Positions 44,655 to 51,058 of a stretch of 64,000 nt of DNA are shown here, in pieces. The stretch lies in the NCBI RefSeq assembly GCF_030817495.1, contig NZ_JAUSZK010000001.1:1901001-1965000 (forward strand), read 5' to 3'. A program made the translations under genes and the position numbers. Every line of letters starts with the position of its first letter. The first letter of the stretch is position 1. The DNA comes from Streptomyces sp. V3I7 (lineage in GTDB: Bacteria > Actinomycetota > Actinomycetes > Streptomycetales > Streptomycetaceae). The notes below the pieces were generated by a model. The model ran no database searches, had not been told where the DNA came from, and was given only the letters and a program-made list of their open reading frames with translations.

Positions 44655-46684
44655 GTGGCCCTGCTTTCGGGATAGACACCGGTGTCAGTCGTCGAGGCCG
44701 CCCCCGCGGCACTCGCTGCGGCCGCACGGCGGCCGGTCTTCGTCTCCCCCGAGAACACCGGACCGCCACCGCGAGAAGGCTCCGGCACGGCGACGACGGC
44801 AGCGTCCTGCGCTGCGCCGACGGGAGAACGGTCGTGCGTCGCGCCGGTGGCCGAGTGATCCCGCGGTACGTCGGCTGGAAAACGCTCGTGCGCCGCGCCC
44901 GCAGGCTCGTGCGCCGGGACCTCGTCCTGCGCCGCACGCACCCCGCTCCCGGCAGGGCTCGCCGGAACCGCGGGCGCGGGCGACCCGCCCGGCAGCGCGC
45001 CGACGGCGGCGTGGTCCTGCACCGCGCCGACGAGAGAGCGGTCCTGGACCGCGGCAGCGGGTTCGTGGGCTGAAGCCGCGCCAACGGCTGCGGCCGGGAG
45101 TTCGTCCTGCGCCGCGGCAGCGGCCTGGTCCTCCCGCACCGCGTTCGTGGCAGGGCTCGCCGGAACCGCGGGCGCGGGCGACCCGCCCGGCAGCGCGCCG
45201 ACGGCTGCGGCGTCCCGCACGGCAGCGGCCTGGTCGTCCCGGACCGCGATCGCGCTCGTGGCGAGGTCCGACGAACCGGCGTGCGCGGCCGAGCCGGTCG
45301 GCATCGGGGCTCCGGAACCGGCCGGGCGGCCCGAGGGCACGCCTCCCGAGCGGCTCGCCGGGCGGCTCGGGGCGGCGGCTCGGGCGATCGCTTCGCGGTA
45401 GCGGGCCGCCGTTCCTTCGGCGGCTCGGGCCCAGGTGAAGTTCTTCAGGACTCGGTCGCGGCCCGCGGCGCCGAGGCGGGCTCGGAGTTCGGGGTCGGCC
45501 AGGAGGCGGTTCAGGCCCGCGGCCAGGGCGTCCGCGTCGCCGGTCGGCACCGCCAGGCAGGTCTCGCCGTCGGGGCCCGCGACCTCGGGGATCGCGCCGC
45601 CGGTCGTGGCGAGGAGCGGGGTGCCGGTGGCCATGGCCTCGGCGGCGGGCAGGGAGAAGCCCTCGTACAGCGACGGCACGCAGGCGACCTCGGCCGAGCG
45701 GACCAGGTCGACGAGTTCGGCGTCGGAGATGCCCTTGACGAACTCGACGGCGCCTTCCAGGCCGTAGCGCTCGATGGCCTGGGCGACCGGCCCGTCCTCG
45801 GCGCGCTTGCCGACGACGACGAGGTGGGCGGCGGGGTGCTCGGTGCGCACCTTCGCCAGCGCCTCGACGAGGAAGACCAGGCCCTTGAGCGGCACGTCGG
45901 CGCTGGAGGTGGTCACGATCCGGCCCGGCACTCGCGCGATCGACGGGTCGGGCGAGAACAGGTCGGTGTCGGCGCCGATGTGGACGACGTGGATGCGGTC
46001 GTCCCGCACGCCGAGGTGGTCCACGATCTCCTGGCGCGAGGTCCCGGAGACGGTGAGGACGGACGGCAGCCGGCGCGAGACGCGCTTCTGCATGCGCGTG
46101 AAGGCGTACCACCGGCGTACGGAGTAGCGGCGCTTCCAGTCACCGGCGGCGTCGAGTTCCAACTGCCGGTCCACGGTGATGGGGTGGTGGATCGTGGTGA
46201 CGAGCGGCGCGCCGATGTCGCCCAACAGGCCGTAGCCGAGCGTCTGGTTGTCGTGCACGACGTCGAACTCCCCGCGCCGGGCGCGCAGATGACGGCGCGC
46301 CCGCAGGGAGAACGTCAGCGGCTCGGGAAACCCGCCGGTCCACATCGTGCCGACCTCGAGCGCGTCGATCCAGTCGCGGTACTCGTCGCGCTTCGGGGTG
46401 CGGAAGGGGTCGGGCTGGCGGTAGAGGTCGAGGCTGGGCAGTTCGGTCAGGCTCAGGCGCCCGGAATAGTCCTCGTGTTCGTCGAGCACGGGGTACGGCT
46501 GCGAGCCGATGACCTCCACCCGGTGGCCGAGCCGGGCCAGCTCACGGGAGAGGTGCCGTACGTAGACGCCCTGGCCGCCGCAGAACGGGTTGCCCTTGTA
46601 GGTGAGGAGGGCGATGTTGAGCGGTCGCCCCCCATCGGCCGCGGGGCCGTCACCGGCACCCGCATCGCTGGCCTCAGCGGTCAC
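44648..46684 (-). CDS. GT4-family glycosyltransferase with a long low-complexity C-terminal tail
   Basis: 678 residues from GTG 46684. A GT-B core (about 20-435): NIALLTYKGNPFCGGQGVYV at the start, DVPLKGLVFLVEAL, and CVPSLYEGFSLPAAEAMATG with GGAIPEV near the donor site. It is a retaining glycosyltransferase. Residues ~440-678 are an Ala/Pro/Asp/Gln-rich tail with repeated VGALPGGSPAPAVPASPA, encoded in part by an exact 57-bp duplication. Typical family members end near 440, so the tail is an addition. First gene of the operon. Confidence 0.85.
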   Translation of the reverse strand: MTAEASDAGAGDGPAADGGRPLNIALLTYKGNPFCGGQGVYVRHLSRELARLGHRVEVIGSQPYPVLDEHEDYSGRLSLTELPSLDLYRQPDPFRTPKRDEYRDWIDALEVGTMWTGGFPEPLTFSLRARRHLRARRGEFDVVHDNQTLGYGLLGDIGAPLVTTIHHPITVDRQLELDAAGDWKRRYSVRRWYAFTRMQKRVSRRLPSVLTVSGTSRQEIVDHLGVRDDRIHVVHIGADTDLFSPDPSIARVPGRIVTTSSADVPLKGLVFLVEALAKVRTEHPAAHLVVVGKRAEDGPVAQAIERYGLEGAVEFVKGISDAELVDLVRSAEVACVPSLYEGFSLPAAEAMATGTPLLATTGGAIPEVAGPDGETCLAVPTGDADALAAGLNRLLADPELRARLGAAGRDRVLKNFTWARAAEGTAARYREAIARAAAPSRPASRSGGVPSGRPAGSGAPMPTGSAAHAGSSDLATSAIAVRDDQAAAVRDAAAVGALPGGSPAPAVPASPATNAVREDQAAAAAQDELPAAAVGAASAHEPAAAVQDRSLVGAVQDHAAVGALPGGSPAPAVPASPAGSGVRAAQDEVPAHEPAGAAHERFPADVPRDHSATGATHDRSPVGAAQDAAVVAVPEPSRGGGPVFSGETKTGRRAAAASAAGAASTTDTGVYPESRATC
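44951..45205. repeat. exact 57-bp direct repeats in the glycosyltransferase tail
   Basis: 44951-45007 and 45149-45205 are identical over 57 bp and lie 198 bp apart, a multiple of three, so the protein repeat VGALPGGSPAPAVPASPA is in frame in both copies. They point to an in-frame duplication of a ~66-codon unit, with the parts between now diverged. Confidence 0.9.
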
Positions 46685-46737
46685 CCTGGGCCCCCTTCTC
46701 CCTGCACCATTCCGCGAGATTACGCGTGGCGTTAATC

Positions 46738-46751
46738 TAGAACAAGTTACA
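46738..46751. promoter_or_regulatory. KstR-like operator candidate
   Basis: TAGAACAAGTTACA differs at one base in the right half-site, plus the central spacer, from the KstR motif TAGAACnnGTTCTA. It lies between the divergent glycosyltransferase operon (start 46684) and the KstR-like regulator (46894). This placement suggests autoregulation and possibly control of the operon. Confidence 0.45.
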
Positions 46752-46893
46752 GACTTGATCGTTCAAGAGGCTCTGAATCTACCGGCAGGTAGGGGCGCTG
46801 CGAGCTGTGGATCAGGTGATTCACGCCACGGCCGGAGCCCCCTGCCCTGCGGTCCGGTCACACGTACTCACCGACCGTCACGGAACGGGACCC

Positions 46894-47511
46894 ATGCCTG
46901 CGGAAGCCAAGGTCGCACCGAGAGCCGTACCGCCGACGCGGCAGTCCGCGCCGCCCCTGACGGCGCGGCAGGAGGCGCGCCGGCGCCGGATCCTGGAGAC
47001 GAGCGCGCGGCTGGCCGCTCGGGGCGGCTTCGACGCGGTGCAGATGCGGGAGGTCGCCGAGGACTCGCAGGTGGCGCTCGGCACGCTCTACCGCTACTTC
47101 CCGTCCAAGGTGCACCTGTTGGTGGCCACGATGCAGGACCAGTTGGAGCGCCTGCACGCCACCCTGGGCGGGCGGCCCCCGAAGGGGGACACGGCGAGCG
47201 AGCGGGTGGCGCGGACGCTGATGCGGGCCTTCCGCTCACTGCAGCGCGAGCCGCAGCTCGCCGGCGCCATGGTGCGCGCCCTGAGCTTCGCGGACCGCGG
47301 TGTGTCGGCGGAGGTCGACCGGGTCTCGCGGCAGACCACGGCGATCATCCTGGACGCGACGGGACTGAAGGACCCCACCCCGGAGCAGCTCTCCGCGGTC
47401 CGCGTCATCGAGCACACCTGGCACTCGGCGCTGATCACCTGGGTGTCGGGGCGCGCGTCCATCGAGCAGGTCAGGACCGACATCGAGACGGTGTGCCGGC
47501 TCATCGACTAG
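46894..47511 (+). CDS. TetR-family regulator, KstR-like
   Basis: 205 residues from ATG 46894; a longer frame from 46807 lacks support. The HTH is ARRRRILETSARLAARGGFD, followed by VALGTLYRYFPSKVHLLVA, nearly the KstR sequence of mycobacteria. The C-terminal region (LSFADRGVSAEVDRVSRQT, TWHSALITWVSGRAS) also follows KstR. In mycobacteria KstR represses sterol catabolism and binds 3-oxo-steroid CoA esters. Here no sterol genes are adjacent, so ligand and regulon are open. Confidence 0.82.
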   Translation: MPAEAKVAPRAVPPTRQSAPPLTARQEARRRRILETSARLAARGGFDAVQMREVAEDSQVALGTLYRYFPSKVHLLVATMQDQLERLHATLGGRPPKGDTASERVARTLMRAFRSLQREPQLAGAMVRALSFADRGVSAEVDRVSRQTTAIILDATGLKDPTPEQLSAVRVIEHTWHSALITWVSGRASIEQVRTDIETVCRLID

Positions 47512-47573
47512 AGCCGCATCAGGGCACAGAAAATCAGGGGCACATAGTCAGGGCACACAAAAAACCTACGAAA

Positions 47574-47772
47574 CGGGTTCCCTTCGCCGGTATTACCCGG
47601 ATCAGGTACTAGGGGTCGCCTTCCAGCCTTACTGCTGCTTTCAGGCCTCTCAGTTACGACCGTCGACGTCGGCCTCAATGGATGCTTTACGCGTCCATCA
47701 AAGTCGGCTACTCCGGTCGAACTCCCTCACTCGTTCCGTAGGCCACTTACAGGATAGAACACCCCATACCCG
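47574..47772 (-). promoter_or_regulatory. TPP riboswitch with an unusually long P3 arm, orphan
   Basis: Read on the minus strand: P1 CGGGT (47772-47768) and ACCCG (47578-47574); P2 GGGGT with ACCCC; CTGAGAG; then ACCTGATCCGGGTAATACC and GGCGAAGGGA, the thi-box core. Between GGGGTG and CTGAGA about 105 nt replace the usual short P3; inside, CGACCG (47719-47714) pairs with CGGTCG (47662-47657) and ATGGA with TCCAT. A U6 run follows at 47564-47559. Downstream on this strand there is only the antisense of the TetR gene, no thiamine gene. Confidence 0.8.
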
Positions 47773-47851
47773 ATGCAACACCCCGAACGGGAAGATTTTT
47801 TCACCCTTTCACGGGACCGCCGCCACCCCTCAGCATTACGGCTACGGGCCG

Positions 47852-47966
47852 GTAGAGTGTGCGCGTCGTCATCACACCCGTACGGGGGGAAGCCGGTGCA
47901 ATTCCGGCGCTGACCCGCAACCGTGAGCCGCTCCGCGAGGACCGGTGAGCCGGACTGCCCCGCCCG
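47852..47966 (+). promoter_or_regulatory. cobalamin riboswitch
   Basis: Contains GGAAGCCGGTGCAATTCCGG then CGCTGACCCGCAACCGTGAG (47888-47927), the core of cobalamin riboswitches, and AGCCGGACTGCC (47948-47959), the closing B12-box-like end. It lies about 130 bp upstream of the first gene of the ECF operon. Binding of a cobalamin is expected to lower expression. Confidence 0.9.
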
Positions 47967-48094
47967 GACGTGACCGGCTCACGTGCGCCGGCACCCGCCC
48001 GCGTACGGCACCGTCGAGGTTTACGGAGCCGAGCCGCCCGGGGTTCTCCCGTGTGCTGCCCGGCTCCCCCGCAGGGAGAGGCACCCGCCCGACC

Positions 48095-49339
48095 ATGAAC
48101 GTCCTCCGCAGCGCTGCTGCCCTGGCCGCAGTCGGCGTGCTCGCCGCCGCCACGCCCGCCATAGCCGACGGCGCTTCGCCGTCCGCGTCCCCGAAGCCGC
48201 CGGCGCTCCCGTCCGGTCTGTACGGGAAGACGGACCCGAAGTACGACGGCGTCTGGCGCCAGTCGCTGGCACTGCTCGCCCAGCGCACCGTGCACGTGAC
48301 CCCCGCCCCCAAGGCCGTGGACTGGCTGACCGGGCAGCAGTGCGCGAGCGGCGCCTTCCCGGCCTTCCGCGCCGAGCCCCGCAAGGCGTGCGACGCCAAG
48401 GTCATGGTCGACACCAACAGCACGGCCGCCGCCGTCCAGGCCCTGGCGGCGACCGGCGGCCACAGCGACGTCACCAAGTCGGCGATCGCCTGGCTGAAGT
48501 CCGCGCAGAACAAGGACGGCGGCTGGGGCTACACGGCCGGCGGCCCCAGCGACGCGAACTCCACCGCCGTCGTCATCGGCGCCCTCGCGGCCACCGGGAC
48601 GAAGCCCGCGGACGTCGTCAAGGACGGCAAGTCCCCCTACGACGCGCTCCTGACGTTCGCCCTGCCCTGCTCCGGCGACGACGCGGGCGCCTTCGCCTAC
48701 CAGCCCGACAAGAAGGGGAAGCTGGCCGCCAACGCGGACGCGACCGCGGCGGCCGTGCTGGGCGCGCTCGGCCAGGGCATGGCCGCGGGCGCGGGCAAGG
48801 ACGCCGCGAAGGAGGACGGCAAGAAGGCCGGCGCCGGCTGCACCGACTCCGGCAAGGCCACCCCCGAGCGGGCCGCGGCCAACGGCGCCGCCTACCTCGC
48901 CGACGCCGTCGCGAAGACCGGTCACCTCACGTCCGTGATGCCCGGCGCCGACGCCCAGCCCGACTTCGGCAACACCGCGGACGCGGTCGTCGCGCTCGCC
49001 GCCCAGGGCGGCACCGAGCGCACCGGCAAGCCGCTGAAGTGGCTGGAGAAGAACGCCTCCGCCTGGGCCGGGCAGAGCGGCCCGGCCGCCTACGCCCAGC
49101 TGATCTTCGCGGCCCACGCCGCCGGCACCGACCCGCACGACTTCGGCGGCATGGACCTCGTGCGCGCACTGAACGCGACCGGCCCTGCGCCGGCGGTCCA
49201 GCCCAAGCCCAAGCCCGCCGTGGAGGACGAGCAGAAGTCGGGCGGCCGCGGCTGGTGGATCGGCGGTGCCGGTCTCGTCGCGGGCATCGGCGTCGGCCTC
49301 CTGTACAGCGGTCGCAAGAAGAAGCAGCAGCAGGCGTGA
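48095..49339 (+). CDS. surface alpha-toroid protein (prenyltransferase/squalene-oxidase repeats), intrinsic-factor-like
   Basis: 414 residues from ATG 48095. Signal peptide (1-24, VGVLAAATPAIA); alpha-hairpin repeats with STAAAVQALAATGG, WLKSAQNKDGGWGYT and NTADAVVALAAQGG (about 60-350); a Lys/Pro linker; then one membrane helix (WWIGGAGLVAGIGVGLLYSG) and a KKK tail. It is anchored with the toroid outside. Human intrinsic factor and transcobalamin bind B12 with an alpha6/alpha6 toroid of this superfamily. With the cobalamin riboswitch and ECF genes, B12 capture is inferred. Confidence 0.85.
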   Translation: MNVLRSAAALAAVGVLAAATPAIADGASPSASPKPPALPSGLYGKTDPKYDGVWRQSLALLAQRTVHVTPAPKAVDWLTGQQCASGAFPAFRAEPRKACDAKVMVDTNSTAAAVQALAATGGHSDVTKSAIAWLKSAQNKDGGWGYTAGGPSDANSTAVVIGALAATGTKPADVVKDGKSPYDALLTFALPCSGDDAGAFAYQPDKKGKLAANADATAAAVLGALGQGMAAGAGKDAAKEDGKKAGAGCTDSGKATPERAAANGAAYLADAVAKTGHLTSVMPGADAQPDFGNTADAVVALAAQGGTERTGKPLKWLEKNASAWAGQSGPAAYAQLIFAAHAAGTDPHDFGGMDLVRALNATGPAPAVQPKPKPAVEDEQKSGGRGWWIGGAGLVAGIGVGLLYSGRKKKQQQA

Positions 49340-49989
49340 CCACCGTCCGCCGTGCCGCGCTCCTGCTCCTGGCCGGGTTCCTCCTGTGGGGGACCGCCGG
49401 CCAGGCGCAGGCCGCGGGCTACCGCTACTGGTCCTTCTGGGAGCGCGGCGGCGACCACTGGACGTACGCCACCGAGGGCCCGGCGACCGCCCGCCCCGCC
49501 GACGGCGCCGTCCAGGGCTTCCGCTTCTCCGTGAGCGAGGACTCGGCCGACGCCACGCGCCCGCGCGGCGACGCGGACTTCGGCTCGATCTGTGGGAAGA
49601 CCCCCGCCCGCGAGCACCGCAAGCGGGTGGCACTGGTCCTCGACTTCGGTACGGCGGCCGACGCCCCGTCGGGCGAGGGGCCCCCGAAGTCCCGGACCGC
49701 CTGCGCGGTGGTCTCCCCTGACGCGACCACGGCCGAGGCCCTGGCCGCCGTCGCCAAGCCGCTGCGCTATGACACCAACGCCCTGCTGTGCGCCATCGCG
49801 GGGTATCCGCGGCAGGGCTGCGGCGAGCAGGTGGCGGCGCGGCCCGGCGGCGCGAAGCCCGCGACCGCTCCGCAGAAGCCGGCCGCCGCTGATCACGGCC
49901 CGTCCGTCGGGCTGCTGGCGGGGGCGGGTGCGGTGGCGCTGCTGGGCGTGGCCGCGGTGTGGCAGGCACGGCGGCGCCGGGATGCGTGA
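49336..49989 (+). CDS. SCO2322-family surface protein
   Basis: 217 residues from GTG 49336, overlapping the toroid stop (GTGA). Signal peptide ends near AQA/AGY; the exposed domain (about 27-150) opens GYRYWSFWERGGDHWTYA and has Cys-bearing segments (GSICGKTP, RTACAVV, CAIAGYPRQGC). A Pro/Ala linker, membrane helix (GLLAGAGAVALLGVAAVW) and RRRR tail follow. The start resembles the beta domain (DUF4430-type) of cobalamin-binding proteins, by eye only. It is always seen here between toroid and EcfT, so a capture role is inferred. Confidence 0.82.
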   Translation: MTTVRRAALLLLAGFLLWGTAGQAQAAGYRYWSFWERGGDHWTYATEGPATARPADGAVQGFRFSVSEDSADATRPRGDADFGSICGKTPAREHRKRVALVLDFGTAADAPSGEGPPKSRTACAVVSPDATTAEALAAVAKPLRYDTNALLCAIAGYPRQGCGEQVAARPGGAKPATAPQKPAAADHGPSVGLLAGAGAVALLGVAAVWQARRRRDA

Positions 49990-51058
49990 GCGCCGCGGCC
50001 CTGCCTCCGTGCACCCCGGCGCGTGGTGGCTGTGGTCCCTCGGACTGGGGACCGCGGCCACCCGCACCACCAACCCCCTCCTGCTCGCCCTTCTCATAGC
50101 CGCGGCGGGGTATGTGGTGGCCACCCACCGCACCGCCGCCCCCTGGTCCCGCTCCTACGCGGCCTTCGCCAAGCTCGCCCTCGCCGTCCTGCTCATCCGC
50201 CTGGTGTTCGCGGTGGTCCTCGGCTCCCCGATCCCCGGCACGCACGTGATCGCCACTCTGCCCGAAGTCCCGCTGCCCCACTGGGCGCAGGGCATCCGGC
50301 TCGGCGGCCGGGTCACGGCCGAGGCGATGGTCTTCGCCCTGTACGACGGCCTCAAGCTGGCCACGCTCCTCATCTGCGTCGGCGCCGCCAACGCCCTCGC
50401 CAACCCGGCCCGGCTCCTCAAGTCCCTGCCGGGCGCCCTGTACGAGACGGGCGTGGCCGTGGTCGTCGCCCTCACCTTCGCGCCGAACCTCATCGCCGAC
50501 GTCCAGCGGCTGCGTGCCGCCCGCCGGCTGCGCGGCCGTCCGGACAGCGGGCTGCGCGGACTGCTCCAGGTGGGGCTGCCGGTGCTGGAGGGCGCCCTGG
50601 AGCGCTCGGTGGCGCTCGCCGCCTCGATGGACGCCCGCGGCTACGGACGTACCGCCGACGTGCCCGCCCCCGTCCGCCGTACGACCGCCGTCCTCACCCT
50701 CGGTGGGCTGCTCGGCGTCTGCGCGGGGACGTACGGGCTGCTCACCGCGGAGGGCGGCGCCTACGGGCTGCCGGTGCTGGCCGTCTCGGCCGCCGCCGCG
50801 CTCGCGGGGCTGCGCCTCGGCGGCCGCCGTTCGCCGCGCACCCGCTACCGGCCGGACCCCTGGAACGCGCGCGCCTGGCTGGTCGCCGGGTCCGGCACCG
50901 CCGTCGCCGCGCTGCTCTCCCTCGCGGCGGTCCGCGATCCCGCCGCCCTGCACCCCGGAGTCGTCCCGCTCGCCGCGCCCGCGCTGCCGCTGTGGCCGGC
51001 GGCGGCCGTACTCCTCGCCCTGACACCGGCCTTCGTCGCCCCCAAGGAGCCGTCGTGA
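49982..51058 (+). CDS. ecfT: ECF transporter transmembrane component EcfT
   Basis: 358 residues from ATG 49982, overlapping the preceding gene by 8 bp. About six to eight helices. The coupling helix has ASMDARGYGR, the ARG motif by which EcfT contacts the ATPases; LADVQRLRAARRLRGRP-type basic segment precedes it. At 358 residues it is longer than the usual ~260, with extra C-terminal helices. It couples the ATPase pair to the S component. Confidence 0.88.
   Translation: MRERRGPASVHPGAWWLWSLGLGTAATRTTNPLLLALLIAAAGYVVATHRTAAPWSRSYAAFAKLALAVLLIRLVFAVVLGSPIPGTHVIATLPEVPLPHWAQGIRLGGRVTAEAMVFALYDGLKLATLLICVGAANALANPARLLKSLPGALYETGVAVVVALTFAPNLIADVQRLRAARRLRGRPDSGLRGLLQVGLPVLEGALERSVALAASMDARGYGRTADVPAPVRRTTAVLTLGGLLGVCAGTYGLLTAEGGAYGLPVLAVSAAAALAGLRLGGRRSPRTRYRPDPWNARAWLVAGSGTAVAALLSLAAVRDPAALHPGVVPLAAPALPLWPAAAVLLALTPAFVAPKEPS

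Noticed and set aside
47801..50953. 1050-residue open frame on the minus strand
   Set aside because: Antisense to the cobalamin operon; low-complexity Arg/Gly/Ala composition, no domain, and it crosses the riboswitch. A GC-skew shadow.
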